Assembly: GCF_004331465.1 (NCBI RefSeq)
Contig: NZ_SJKB01000020.1
Span: forward strand, 40,985-104,984
Length of the DNA stretch: 64,000 nt
Direction: 5' to 3'
Origin: Kribbella pittospori
GTDB taxonomy: Bacteria > Actinomycetota > Actinomycetes > Propionibacteriales > Kribbellaceae
Below the pieces are notes generated by a model. It was not told where the DNA came from. It was given only the letters and a program-made list of their open reading frames with translations, and ran no database searches. Of the stretch, positions 52,950 through 62,648 are shown one piece after another; the stretch's first letter is position 1, and the number at the start of each line of letters is the position of its first letter. The translations under genes were made by a program, and so were the position numbers.

Positions 52950-55043
52950 ATGGGGAGCAGTGTCTACATCGCCTCGGTGGAGGGGTCCACCGGCAAGTCC
53001 ACCGTCGCTCTGGGCCTGCTGCAGCAGCTGTCGCGCCGGGTCGAACGTGTGGCTGTCTTCCGTCCGATCGTTCGTCCGGACACGGCGACACACGGAGGCC
53101 GTGACTATGTCCTGGACCTGCTGACCGCTCACGAGGCGGTCGAGCTGACCTACGACGACTGTCTCGGCGTGACCTACGAGCAGGTGCATGCGGATCCCGA
53201 TGCCGCGCTCGATGTCATCGTGCAGCGCTATCACGAGGTGGCCGACCGCGCCGACGCCGTACTGGTGGTCGGCAGCGACTACACCGACGTGGGCACTCCG
53301 ACCGAGTTCTCGTACAACGCCAAGATCGCCGCCAACCTGGGTACGCCGGTTCTGCTCGTTCTGAACGGCTATGAGCGCAACCCGCAGGACCTCCGGGCGA
53401 TCGCCGACATGGCGGCCGGGGAGCTGCGGGCCAACCACGGCTCACTCGCGGCCGTGGTAGCCAATCGCGTCGCCCCGCACCGGCTGGCCGAAACCGTGGC
53501 CACGCTGGCCGGCGCCGGCGGTCAGGCCTTCGCACTCCCGGAGGAGCCGCTACTGACCCAACCCACCGTCGCCGACCTCCTGCCCGCGGTCAACGGCCGG
53601 CTGACGAGCGGCGACCCCGACCTACTGTCCCGGGAGGTCACCGGGCTCGTCGTCGCCGGAATGACGATGCCGAACGTGCTGGACAGATTGTTCGACGGCG
53701 CCGCGGTGGTGACGGCCGGCGACCGCCCGGAGGTGGTTCTCGGCGTCCTGATGGCCCACGTCTCGCTCAACTTCCCGCGCATCTCCGCCATCTTCCTGAA
53801 CGGTGGATTCGTCCTACCGGAACAGGTGCAACGGCTCATCGACGGCCTGGGAGTGGCTCTGCCCATCGTCGATACCGCCCTCGACACTCAGGCCACGTCC
53901 GCAGCCTTGACCAGCGTCCGTGGCCGGCTGACCAAGGACTCGCCCCGCAAGGTCGATGCGGCCCTGTCGCTGTTCGAGCACCATGTGAACGGCGAGTCGC
54001 TGCTCGATCAACTGGACGTCTCCCGCAGCGAGACTGTCACGCCGTTGATGTTCGAGCACCAACTGGTCGACGAAGCGGTTGCCCACCCTCGGCACATCGT
54101 GCTTCCGGAGGGCGAGGAGGAGCGCATCCTGCGGGCCGCAGACGTAGTACTCCGGCGAGGTGTTGCCGACCTGACCCTGCTGGGCAACCCGGTGGCGATC
54201 GGCGTCAAGGCTGCAGGACTCGGAGTCGACATCGCCGCTGCGCGCCTGGTCGACCCCGAGCAGGACCCGCTCAGTGAGCGGCTGGCGGAAGAGCTGCACC
54301 GGCTGCGTCAGCACCGCGGAGTCGACATCGACAACGCCCGGGAGCTCGTCAAGGACGTCTCGTACTTCGGGACCATGATGGTCCAACTCGGCCTGGCCGA
54401 CGGCATGGTGTCCGGTGCCGCCCATACAACAGCCCACACGATCCGCCCCGCGCTCCAGCTCGTCAAGACCGTGCCAGGCGTGTCCGTCGTGTCGTCGGTG
54501 TTCTTCATGTGCCTGCAAGACCAGGTCCTGGTCTACGGCGACTGCGCGGTCAATCCCGATCCCACCGCGGAGCAACTCGCGGACATCGCCATCTCGTCCG
54601 CCACCACGGCAGTTGCCTTCGGCATCGAGCCACGAGTGGCGATGCTGTCTTACTCCACCGGCACCTCAGGGACCGGAACCGATGTGGAGAAGGTGTCGAA
54701 GGCAACCGCCATCGTCCGCGAGCGCGCCCCCGAGCTCCCGGTCGACGGGCCGATCCAGTACGACGCGGCGATCGACAGCGCGGTGGCACGGACCAAACTT
54801 CCCGGCTCGCCGGTGGCCGGCCGGGCGACCGTGTTCGTGTTCCCCGATCTCAACACCGGCAACAACACTTACAAGGCAGTTCAGCGCTCGGCAAACGCCG
54901 TCGCGGTGGGGCCCGTTCTGCAAGGACTACGCAAGCCCGTCAACGACCTCTCCCGCGGAGCAACTGTGCGCGACATCGTCAACACCATCGCGATCACCGC
55001 CGTCCAGGCTCAGAACCGCGACGTCGAAGGCGGGATCCAATGA
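52950..55043 (+). CDS. pta: Phosphate acetyltransferase, long form
   Basis: Interconverts acetyl-CoA and acetyl-phosphate. 697 residues: an N-terminal BioD-like P-loop (EGSTGKSTVALGL at about 11-23), a DRTGG domain (about 215-330) and the C-terminal catalytic PTA_PTB domain (from about 370; FEHQLVDEAVAHPRHIVLPEGEE, then SGAAHTTAHTIRPALQ and FPDLNTGNNTYKAVQRS). The full E. coli-like architecture usually means allosteric control by NADH or pyruvate. ATGA overlap with ackA. Confidence 0.95.
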   Translation: MGSSVYIASVEGSTGKSTVALGLLQQLSRRVERVAVFRPIVRPDTATHGGRDYVLDLLTAHEAVELTYDDCLGVTYEQVHADPDAALDVIVQRYHEVADRADAVLVVGSDYTDVGTPTEFSYNAKIAANLGTPVLLVLNGYERNPQDLRAIADMAAGELRANHGSLAAVVANRVAPHRLAETVATLAGAGGQAFALPEEPLLTQPTVADLLPAVNGRLTSGDPDLLSREVTGLVVAGMTMPNVLDRLFDGAAVVTAGDRPEVVLGVLMAHVSLNFPRISAIFLNGGFVLPEQVQRLIDGLGVALPIVDTALDTQATSAALTSVRGRLTKDSPRKVDAALSLFEHHVNGESLLDQLDVSRSETVTPLMFEHQLVDEAVAHPRHIVLPEGEEERILRAADVVLRRGVADLTLLGNPVAIGVKAAGLGVDIAAARLVDPEQDPLSERLAEELHRLRQHRGVDIDNARELVKDVSYFGTMMVQLGLADGMVSGAAHTTAHTIRPALQLVKTVPGVSVVSSVFFMCLQDQVLVYGDCAVNPDPTAEQLADIAISSATTAVAFGIEPRVAMLSYSTGTSGTGTDVEKVSKATAIVRERAPELPVDGPIQYDAAIDSAVARTKLPGSPVAGRATVFVFPDLNTGNNTYKAVQRSANAVAVGPVLQGLRKPVNDLSRGATVRDIVNTIAITAVQAQNRDVEGGIQ

Positions 55044-56245
55044 ACGACCATGTTCTCGTCATCAACGCCGGATCGTCATCGCTCAAGTACAGCCTGGTTG
55101 ACGCCTCGACCGGCAAGGCGCCCGCCGCCGGTCTGATCGAGCGAATCGGCGAGAGCCAGGGACGCCACATCCACCGCGGCCCCGGCGGCGAGGCCGAGCA
55201 CACAGCGTCCATTCCCACCCACGAGGACGCACTCCGCGCGGCGATCGATGCCTTCGGCACCTACGGGCCATCGCTCGCGGAGGTCGAGATCGGGGCGATC
55301 GGCCACCGCGTCGTCCATGGCGGATCCCGGTTCGCCGCCCCGACGCTGGTCGACGACGAAGTGATCGCCGCGGTCACCGATCTGGTGCCCCTCGCACCGT
55401 TGCACAACCCGGCCAACCTCGAAGGAATCCGGGTCGCCCGCCGGCTGTTCCCCCAGTTGCCACAGGTCGCGGTGTTCGACACCGCCTTCCACCAGACGCT
55501 GCCGCCACCGGCGTACACCTACGCCGTACCGTTGAGCTGGCGCGAAGAGCACGGCGTGCGCCGGTACGGATTCCACGGCACCTCACACGCGTTCGTCTCC
55601 CAGGAGGCCGCGCGACTTCTCGGCCGGGATGCGACGAACGTGAATGTCATCGTGCTGCACCTCGGCAACGGCTGTTCGGCATCGGCGGTCGAGGCCGGCC
55701 GATCGGTCGAGACCTCGATGGGACTGACTCCATTGGAAGGCCTCGTGATGGGCACCCGCTCCGGAGATATCGACCCTGCCGTCCCCGCATATCTGTCCCG
55801 CAAGCTGGGTCTCACGGCCGAGGAGATCGAGCACGACCTCAACTCCGCATCAGGGCTCAAGGGCCTCGCCGGCGAGAACGACTTCCGCGAACTGGCGCGA
55901 CTGCGCGCGAACGGAGACGAGGGTGCCGGGCTGGCCTTCGACGTCTACTGCCACCGGATCCGCAAGTACGTCGGCGCGTACTACGCAGTCCTGGGAACCG
56001 TCGACGCCGTCGTCTTCACTGCCGGCGTGGGAGAACACTCACCCGAGGTGCGAGCCGCGTCGCTCCGGGGCCTGGAACGCCTCGGCATCGTCCTCGACAA
56101 CGACCGCAATGTCGCCCGATCGACCGAAGCCCGCCGCATCTCCACCGACGACAGTGAGGTGTCGGTCTTCGTCGTCCCGACCAACGAGGAGTGGCAGATA
56201 GCCCGCGAGGCACTCGGCCTCGTGCGCTCCCGCCACGGCGACTGA
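55040..56245 (+). CDS. ackA: Acetate kinase
   Basis: 401 residues of the ASKHA fold; makes ATP from acetyl-phosphate. INAGSSSLKYSL (about 8-19), HRVVHGG (about 90-96), FDTAFHQTLP (about 148-157), GFHGTSHAFV (about 175-184), HLGNGCSASAV (about 205-215) and FTAGVGEHSPEVR (about 328-340) are the standard acetate kinase blocks. Last of the pta-ackA operon; with phosphoketolase downstream it gives a route from sugar phosphates to acetate and ATP. Confidence 0.95.
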   Translation: MNDHVLVINAGSSSLKYSLVDASTGKAPAAGLIERIGESQGRHIHRGPGGEAEHTASIPTHEDALRAAIDAFGTYGPSLAEVEIGAIGHRVVHGGSRFAAPTLVDDEVIAAVTDLVPLAPLHNPANLEGIRVARRLFPQLPQVAVFDTAFHQTLPPPAYTYAVPLSWREEHGVRRYGFHGTSHAFVSQEAARLLGRDATNVNVIVLHLGNGCSASAVEAGRSVETSMGLTPLEGLVMGTRSGDIDPAVPAYLSRKLGLTAEEIEHDLNSASGLKGLAGENDFRELARLRANGDEGAGLAFDVYCHRIRKYVGAYYAVLGTVDAVVFTAGVGEHSPEVRAASLRGLERLGIVLDNDRNVARSTEARRISTDDSEVSVFVVPTNEEWQIAREALGLVRSRHGD

Positions 56246-56344
56246 CAGTCGAAAGGCCCGGCAAAGCGGGACTCTTGCCTGCAGCGCGGGCGTCCTCCCG
56301 CCGGTCACGCTGAAGTCAAGGCGTACCAGTGGGAGGAGCCTCCG

Positions 56345-56752
56345 GTGTCCGAGCAACAGTTGTCGGCAGAACACATCGACGTCCTGCTCACAGCGGCCGT
56401 CGCCGCACCGAGCATGCACAACACCCAGCCCTGGCGGTTCGAGGTCAGCGGCCACGTCATCGACCTGTTCCTCGACGGCTCCCGCACGCTACCCGCCGAA
56501 GACCCGACCGGCCGAGCGATGCGTATCGCCGCCGGCGCAGCCACCTTCAATCTCCGCTGCGCCGCCGCATCCCTCGGCTACGGAACCTGGCTCGGCGAAC
56601 CTGAGGTTCACGCCGTACTCGACCTCGTCCTCGACTCCGACCTGCGCGAGATCCACGACTGGCACCGCCGGGCCGAACGCGCCCGCCGGCCCGACAGCGG
56701 CACCGCTCGTCGGCCGGTCGCCGAATTCCTGTCCACCAAGGAGCAGTCATGA
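56345..56752 (+). CDS. Truncated Acg-family nitroreductase-like protein
   Basis: 135 residues matching only the beginning of the Acg/Rv2032-like nitroreductases (usual length about 330): LLTAAVAAPSMHNTQPWRFEV, then EDPTGRAMRIAAGAATFNLRCA and ASLGYGTW. After residue 95 it jumps to a short charged tail, so the central and C-terminal FMN half is missing. GTG 56345 has GGGAGGAG upstream, and the stop overlaps the next gene, so the short form is still translated. Acg proteins belong to the DosR dormancy regulon in mycobacteria, which fits its neighbours. Confidence 0.7.
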   Translation: MSEQQLSAEHIDVLLTAAVAAPSMHNTQPWRFEVSGHVIDLFLDGSRTLPAEDPTGRAMRIAAGAATFNLRCAAASLGYGTWLGEPEVHAVLDLVLDSDLREIHDWHRRAERARRPDSGTARRPVAEFLSTKEQS

Positions 56753-57108
56753 CCACCTCGCTGCAGCAAGAGATCGAGCGGTGGGAGGCCCAGCTCGACA
56801 CCATCGCGGAGACCAACGTCGCCGAGAACTGGTTCCTCGAAGAGCGCCGCCTCGCCGAAGCGTCCCGCACGATCACCGCCTTCCGCGTCCGCATCCTGCC
56901 GAGTCTCACGAACGCGCGCCCGTACGAGGCAATCGTGGGAGACGAAATCGTGCACCGCATCGACCGGCTCCAGGACCTCCGCGACGACCTCCTCAGAACG
57001 GTCCACCCGGACACCTGTCGCCAGGAGATCAGCGAGACGCTGGCCGAGCTCCACGCTCTCGCTCGTCTCGCCCTCCGCTTCGAGCGGACCGCCGACGCCG
57101 TCCGATAG
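56749..57108 (+). CDS. Small all-helical hypothetical protein
   Basis: 119 residues, cytoplasmic, nearly all helix (QQEIERWEAQLDTIAETNVA, DRLQDLRDDLLRTV, ETLAELHALARLALRF). No family recognised. Overlaps the preceding stop by four bases (ATGA), so it is coupled to the Acg fragment; convergent with the large acyl-CoA synthetase gene. Confidence 0.65.
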   Translation: MTTSLQQEIERWEAQLDTIAETNVAENWFLEERRLAEASRTITAFRVRILPSLTNARPYEAIVGDEIVHRIDRLQDLRDDLLRTVHPDTCRQEISETLAELHALARLALRFERTADAVR

Positions 57109-57137
57109 CCAGTCTCACCCCCTGAGCACCGCGCTGA

Positions 57138-59840
57138 TCACCCATCGGTGCGCATCCGGCGTGCGTACCAGTCGGGTTCGGGCGTTGCCGGTGCGAGCCG
57201 CATCCGGACGTCGACCGCGAACGCACCGGAGGGCGCGGCGATCAACGGGTTGATGTCGAGCTCGGCGAGCTCGGGAACGAGGGCCGCGAGCCAGGCGATG
57301 CGATGGATCACGTCCAGGACCGCAGCCTCGTCGGCGGCCTTCGCACCGCGGTAGCCGGCCAGCAGCGGAGCAGACCGCAACGACCGAACCATGTCGCCCG
57401 CGTCGAAGTCGGTCAGCGGCAGACCTCGCCACTGACGATCGGCGAGCAGGTCGGTCAGGACTCCACCGCTGCCCGCCATCAGCAGCGGGCCGAACAGCCT
57501 GTCCCGGACCACGCCGATGACCAGCTCGGTCCCAGTCGGCGCCATCGCTTGAACGACGACCCTCGGATCGCCGGCCGCTGCGGTGACCTCGTCGTACGCC
57601 GTTGCGCACTGCAACGGACCGGCCAGCCCGGTGCGCACAGCACCGATGTCGGTCTTGTGGAGGACGCCGGGTGCAGCGGTCTTCAATGCCACCGGACAGC
57701 CGGCCGCGTCCGCCGCCGCGATCGCCTGCTCCCGGTTCGACGCGGCGACGACCGGAATCACCGGGACACCCGCGCATCGGAGCAACTGCTCGGCGTGCAA
57801 AGGCTCCAGCCAGCCACCCTCAGGATGCTGTCCGAGAAGGCGCCGGACCACGGCACGCGCACCGGCAGTATCCACGCGGCCCACAGCTGGTACGACGCCT
57901 TGCGGACGGGCTCGCCACTCCGCATATCCAACCGCGTGGGCCAGCGCTCGCACAGCGCTCTCCGGGAAGGGAAACACCGGCAGGCGACGGCCGTCGGTCA
58001 GTGGTATCTCCGGTGTGGGCTTGCTCGACCCGACGCAGTTCACGATGATCGGCAGCTCGGCATCGACTGCGGCCCCCGCGATCGACTCGTAGATGTCCTC
58101 GACCCGGCCGGCTCGCGTGGCTGCGTAGCACACGAGCACACAGTCGACCTCACCGCTGTCGACGATCGTCCGGAGCGCGTGTGCCAGGCTCGTGGGCGAG
58201 GCCGCGGCTCCGAGATCGACAGGATTTCCACTGCCTACCGCCCCGGCACCCGTGAGCTCACGCTGCACCGGCTCGCTGAGCTCCGGCAGCTCCAGCCCGA
58301 GTCGACCTGCCGCGTCCGCCGCGAGCACTCCGGCGCCACCGGCGTTCCCGACCACGGCGAGCCGGCGGCCGGCAGGCAGCGGGCGCGCGGCCAGTACCCG
58401 GGCGGTCTCGACGAGTTCTTCGACGGTGTCCATCCGGAGGACTCCCGACTGTGCGAACAGCGCATCCACTGCTGTCTCGGGAGTCGCCGCGGCAGCCGTG
58501 TGCGAGGCGCCGGCCCTCCGTCCGCTCGCCGAGCGGCCACCCTTCACCACCAGGATCGGCTTCGTCCGGCCGACCAATCGGGCCAGTCCGCCGAACTTCC
58601 GCGGGTTCCCGAACGACTCCAGGTACAGCCCGATCACCGACGTACGCCGGTCACCCCACCAGTGCAGCAGCATGTCGTTGCCGCTGACATCGACTTTGTT
58701 GCCCAGCGAGACGAACTCCGAGATCCCCAGGCCGGTCCGTCCGGCCTGGTCCAGCACCGCCACTCCGACGGCACCGGACTGTGCCGCGATCGCGAGTGAA
58801 CCGGGCGTCGGCGACACCTCGGCGAAGGTGGCGTTCAGACTGATCGAGGGGTCGGTGTTCACCAGGCCGAGGCAGTTCGGCCCGACCAGCCGGATGCTGT
58901 GCCGGCGGGCGATCTCCAGGATGTCCAACTGGTCCTTCCGGCCGGCCGCACCGAGCTCCGAGAATCCCGCCGTCAGCACCACGGCGCCCGAGACCCCCTT
59001 GGCCCCGCACTCACTCAGCACCTGCCGGACCTGGTCGGTGGGAACCGCGATCACCGCGAGATCAACCACACCGGGCACGTCCACCACCGACGGGTACGCC
59101 GGCAGGTCCGCCACCCGGTCCGCGTGGGGATTGACGGCGTACACCGCTCCGGTGAAGCTGCCGTTGACGATGTTGCGGACGACCTCGTGCCCGATCCCGC
59201 CGGGCTTGCGGCCGGCACCGATCACCGCGACCCCGCGAGGGGAGAACATGCCGTGCAGTGACCGCTCCTCGGCGGCCCGCTCCCGATCAGCCATCCGCTC
59301 CAGGGTCGACGGTCCGTACGCCGTGTCCAGCACCAGCTCGACAACGCCACTGTCGAGCCTGCGAACCTGGTCGAACCCAGAGTCCGCGAACACCCTCAGC
59401 ATTCCGGCGTTCTCGGCCAGCGTGTCCGCTCGCAGCTTCTCGATGCCGTTTTCGCGCGCGACCGCAGCGAGCTGCTCGAGCAGTAGGGTGCCGATCCCCC
59501 GGCCGTGCACGGAGTCCTCCAGCAGGAAGGCCATCTCCGCCTCGCCGGGGCGCAGTAGCTCGTAGCTCGCCACCCCGACCACCCGGTCGCCGTACTCCGC
59601 CACCAGGGCGACATGATCGTCGTGGGCTGTCGCGAGGTGATGCGTGTGCTCGGATGCCAGCGACCGGCTGATCCCGAAGAACCGCAGATAGATCGATCGG
59701 TCCGACACGCGCTCGTTCATGGCGTTCAGCGCCGGTTCGTCGTTGTCCCGAACGGGACGAATCCGGACCACCGACCCGTCCGACGCCAGCACGTCCCAGC
59801 CCGAGCCGGACCGTACACCCGTCTGTCCGACCGCCGTCAT
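57138..59840 (-). CDS. GNAT acetyltransferase fused to ADP-forming acyl-CoA synthetase (Pat-like)
   Basis: 900 residues: an N-terminal GNAT domain (about 20-185; MAFLLEDSVHGRGIGTLLLEQL), a CoA-binding Rossmann domain (about 205-310), a succinyl-CoA-ligase-like domain with the phospho-histidine in AGASHTAAAATPE (about 445) and a C-terminal ATP-grasp half (about 680-890; VALKTAAPGVLHKTDIG). This is the layout of Pat/AcP-type protein lysine acetyltransferases and of ADP-forming acetyl-CoA synthetases; intact catalytic residues make both activities possible. ATG 59840 follows GGAGGGAG, which beats GTG 59858. Divergent from phosphoketolase across 124 bases. Confidence 0.88.
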   Translation of the reverse strand: MTAVGQTGVRSGSGWDVLASDGSVVRIRPVRDNDEPALNAMNERVSDRSIYLRFFGISRSLASEHTHHLATAHDDHVALVAEYGDRVVGVASYELLRPGEAEMAFLLEDSVHGRGIGTLLLEQLAAVARENGIEKLRADTLAENAGMLRVFADSGFDQVRRLDSGVVELVLDTAYGPSTLERMADRERAAEERSLHGMFSPRGVAVIGAGRKPGGIGHEVVRNIVNGSFTGAVYAVNPHADRVADLPAYPSVVDVPGVVDLAVIAVPTDQVRQVLSECGAKGVSGAVVLTAGFSELGAAGRKDQLDILEIARRHSIRLVGPNCLGLVNTDPSISLNATFAEVSPTPGSLAIAAQSGAVGVAVLDQAGRTGLGISEFVSLGNKVDVSGNDMLLHWWGDRRTSVIGLYLESFGNPRKFGGLARLVGRTKPILVVKGGRSASGRRAGASHTAAAATPETAVDALFAQSGVLRMDTVEELVETARVLAARPLPAGRRLAVVGNAGGAGVLAADAAGRLGLELPELSEPVQRELTGAGAVGSGNPVDLGAAASPTSLAHALRTIVDSGEVDCVLVCYAATRAGRVEDIYESIAGAAVDAELPIIVNCVGSSKPTPEIPLTDGRRLPVFPFPESAVRALAHAVGYAEWRARPQGVVPAVGRVDTAGARAVVRRLLGQHPEGGWLEPLHAEQLLRCAGVPVIPVVAASNREQAIAAADAAGCPVALKTAAPGVLHKTDIGAVRTGLAGPLQCATAYDEVTAAAGDPRVVVQAMAPTGTELVIGVVRDRLFGPLLMAGSGGVLTDLLADRQWRGLPLTDFDAGDMVRSLRSAPLLAGYRGAKAADEAAVLDVIHRIAWLAALVPELAELDINPLIAAPSGAFAVDVRMRLAPATPEPDWYARRMRTDG

Positions 59841-59901
59841 CACGTCTCCCTCCGACACCTACAAGCCCATAGCGGACGGGCCGACCGGTCCAGAGTCGTT
59901 G

Positions 59902-59920
59902 GGGCCCGCCGGGCAGGCCC
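59902..59920. promoter_or_regulatory. Palindrome in the divergent promoter region of phosphoketolase and the GNAT/synthetase
   Basis: Nineteen bases centred on 59911 pair at eight of nine positions (GGGCC at 59902-59906 with GGCCC at 59916-59920, inner GCC/GGC). It lies 45 bases before the phosphoketolase ATG. The general look (G-rich/C-rich dyad near dormancy-type genes) recalls DevR boxes, but the bases do not match the mycobacterial consensus closely. Confidence 0.45.
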
Positions 59921-59964
59921 TTTGCCTCTGGACTGACCGCCGGCCGGCGGCGAAGCTGAAGGCC

Positions 59965-62343
59965 ATGGATGAACTGACCGGAAAGCCGCTGTCCGCCGGG
60001 GAACTGTCCGATCTCGATGCCTACTGGCGGGCGGCCAACTATCTGTCCGTCGGGCAGATCTACCTCCTCACCAACCCACTGCTCCAGGAGCCGTTGCGGC
60101 CGGAGCACGTCAAGCCGCGCCTCCTCGGGCACTGGGGTACGACGCCCGGTCTCAATTTGCTTTACGTCCACCTGAACCGGGCCATCCGGCGCCGCGACCT
60201 GACCATGGTGTACGTCATCGGTCCCGGCCACGGCGGACCGGCCATCGCGGCCAACACCTGGCTCGAAGGCAGCTACAGCGAGACCTATCCGGACGTCTCG
60301 CGCGACGCGAGCGGCATGGAGCGGCTGTTCCGCCAGTTCTCCTTTCCTGGCGGCATTCCGAGCCATGTCGCGCCTGAACTGCCCGGCTCGATCCACGAAG
60401 GCGGCGAGCTGGGCTACTCGCTCAGCCACGCGTACGGCGCCGTTCTCGACAACCCCGAACTCGTGGTCGCCTGCGTGATCGGCGACGGCGAGGCCGAGAC
60501 CGGGCCGCTGGCCACGTCGTGGCACTCCAACAAGTTCCTCGACCCACGTACCGACGGCGCCGTGCTCCCGATCCTGCACCTCAACGGGTACAAGATCGCG
60601 AACCCCGCGGTGCTGGCGCGCATCGGCGACGACGAACTGACCCGGCTGCTCGAGGGCTACGGCTACACGCCGTACCTCGTCGAGGGCGACGAACCCGAGC
60701 ACGTCCACCAAGCCCTGGCGCTGACCCTCGACCGGGCTCTCGACGAGATCGCCTCCATCCAGGCCGAGGCCCGCGCCCAGACGGGAACGCCCCGCCGCCG
60801 CTGGCCCATGATCGTTCTGCGCACCCCCAAGGGCTGGACCGGTCCACGCGAGGTGGACGGCGTACCCGTCGAAGGGACGTGGCGATCACATCAGGTCCCG
60901 CTCGCAGGGGTACGGACGTCGCCCGAGCACCTGCGTCTGCTCGAGGACTGGCTCCAGAGCTACCGGCCGGACGAACTGTTCGATGCCGAGGGTCGCCCGG
61001 TGGATCAGCTGCTGGCACAGGTGCCGTCCCGGGACCGCCGGATGGGATCCAGTCCGCACAGCAACGGTGGACTGCTCAGCCAGGACCTCGAGCTGCCCGA
61101 ACTCGGCGAGTACTTCGTGCCGGTGCCGGCTCCCGGCCGCTCCGACCATGAGCCGACCCGGATCCTCGGTGACTACCTGCGTGACGTCATGCGCAACAAC
61201 CTTGCCCATCGCAACTTCCGGGTCTTCGGCCCGGACGAGACCGCCTCCAACCGGCTCGACGCGCTCTACGACGTCACCGGCAAGGCCTGGAACGCCGACG
61301 TGCTGCCGACCGACGAACACCTGGCGGTCGACGGCCGGGTGATGGAGATCCTCAGCGAGCACACCTGCCAGGGCTGGCTGGAGGGATACCTCCTCACCGG
61401 CCGGCACGGCTGGTTCTCCTGCTACGAGGCCTTCGTCCACATCGTCGACTCGATGGTCAATCAGCATGCCAAATGGCTCAAGGTCACCCGGACGCTACCC
61501 TGGCGACGGCCGATCCCGTCCCTCAACTACCTCTTGACCTCCCACGTCTGGCGGCAGGATCACAACGGCTTCTCGCACCAGGATCCAGGCTTCATCGATC
61601 ACGTGGTGAACAAGAAGGCCGAGGTCATTCGCGTCTACCTGCCGCCGGACACCAACACGCTCCTGTCGACCGCCGAGCACTGCCTGCGCAGCCGCGACTA
61701 CATCAATGTCATTGTCGCCGGCAAGCAGCCCCAGGCCGACTGGCTGGACGCCGAAGCCGCCGCGCTGCACTGCGCTCGTGGTGTCGGCATCTGGGACTTC
61801 GCCTCGAACGACGACGGTACGCCGGATGTGGTGATGGCGTGCGCCGGCGACGTACCGACCCTGGAGACGCTCGCCGCCGCCAGTCTGCTGCGCGAGCATC
61901 TGCCGTCGGTGAAGATCCGGGTCGTCAATGTGGTCGACCTGATGCGGCTCCAGCCGTCGTCGGAGCACCCGCATGGTCTGTCCGACGCGGACTTCGACGC
62001 GCTCTTCACGACCGACAAGCCGATCATCTTCGCGTACCACGGTTACCCATGGCTGATCCACCGCCTGACCTACCGGCGAACCAACCACCACAACCTGCAC
62101 GTCCGCGGCTACAAGGAGGAGGGCACGACCACCACGCCGTTCGACATGGTCGTGCGCAACGACCTGGACCGCTACCACCTCGCCCTGGACGCCATCGACC
62201 GGATCCCGGGTCTCGGTCAGCGAGCGGCCGACGTACGGCAATGGCTGACCGACCAGCGAGCCCGGCACCACGCCTACATCCTCGCCCACGGCGAGGACCT
62301 GCCCGAGGTCCGCGACTGGCGCTGGAACGGCCCGACCTCATGA
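59965..62343 (+). CDS. xfp: Phosphoketolase (xylulose-5-P/fructose-6-P)
   Basis: Thiamine-diphosphate enzyme splitting xylulose-5-P or fructose-6-P to acetyl-phosphate and an aldose phosphate. 792 residues, the usual length. LLGHWGTTPGLNLLYVHLNR (about 54-73), GPGHGGPA, GEGGELGYSLSHAYGA-like region, and the TDP/Mg motif GDGEAETGPLA (about 174-184) with its following HLNGYKIANP are intact. ATG 59965 has GAAGG upstream. With pta-ackA nearby it forms a bifid-shunt module. Confidence 0.95.
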   Translation: MDELTGKPLSAGELSDLDAYWRAANYLSVGQIYLLTNPLLQEPLRPEHVKPRLLGHWGTTPGLNLLYVHLNRAIRRRDLTMVYVIGPGHGGPAIAANTWLEGSYSETYPDVSRDASGMERLFRQFSFPGGIPSHVAPELPGSIHEGGELGYSLSHAYGAVLDNPELVVACVIGDGEAETGPLATSWHSNKFLDPRTDGAVLPILHLNGYKIANPAVLARIGDDELTRLLEGYGYTPYLVEGDEPEHVHQALALTLDRALDEIASIQAEARAQTGTPRRRWPMIVLRTPKGWTGPREVDGVPVEGTWRSHQVPLAGVRTSPEHLRLLEDWLQSYRPDELFDAEGRPVDQLLAQVPSRDRRMGSSPHSNGGLLSQDLELPELGEYFVPVPAPGRSDHEPTRILGDYLRDVMRNNLAHRNFRVFGPDETASNRLDALYDVTGKAWNADVLPTDEHLAVDGRVMEILSEHTCQGWLEGYLLTGRHGWFSCYEAFVHIVDSMVNQHAKWLKVTRTLPWRRPIPSLNYLLTSHVWRQDHNGFSHQDPGFIDHVVNKKAEVIRVYLPPDTNTLLSTAEHCLRSRDYINVIVAGKQPQADWLDAEAAALHCARGVGIWDFASNDDGTPDVVMACAGDVPTLETLAAASLLREHLPSVKIRVVNVVDLMRLQPSSEHPHGLSDADFDALFTTDKPIIFAYHGYPWLIHRLTYRRTNHHNLHVRGYKEEGTTTTPFDMVVRNDLDRYHLALDAIDRIPGLGQRAADVRQWLTDQRARHHAYILAHGEDLPEVRDWRWNGPTS

Positions 62344-62378
62344 CCGGACGGAAGTTGCCCCTTCGGCTGTCATCCCCG

Positions 62379-62618
62379 TCAGAGGTCCAGTTCGTGCTCC
62401 CGCAGGCGGGCACGGGCCTCGTCGAACTGCTCGTGGGTGATGGCGCCTGCCGCGAGACGACGCTCCAGCAGATCCAAGGGTGACGGGAGGCTCGCCGGAC
62501 GCGGGTGGTCCTGGTTGATCACCCGAACCGCGACCCCTACGGCAGTCGCGACAACCAGTGCCCACAGCGCGAACCCGAGCGCGATCCATCCTGCGCCGAG
62601 ACCCATCGAGTGCATCAT
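62379..62618 (-). CDS. Small membrane-anchored SHOCT-domain protein
   Basis: 79 residues: one N-terminal membrane helix (WIALGFALWALVVATAVGVA) and a C-terminal SHOCT motif (LLERRLAAGAITHEQFDEARARL). ATG 62618 follows GGAGGACAG. Proteins of this shape are frequent in actinobacteria beside stress genes and have no known function. Convergent with xfp and downstream of the USP gene. Confidence 0.8.
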   Translation of the reverse strand: MMHSMGLGAGWIALGFALWALVVATAVGVAVRVINQDHPRPASLPSPLDLLERRLAAGAITHEQFDEARARLREHELDL

Positions 62619-62648
62619 TGACCTGTCCTCCTTACCTCCGTCTCCTGG

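Noticed and set aside
56252..56276. A dyad after ackA (CCCG...CGGG) as a DevR-type box before the Acg fragment
   Set aside because: Only a four-base core is perfect, it overlaps the region where a terminator is expected, and it does not match the palindrome before phosphoketolase.
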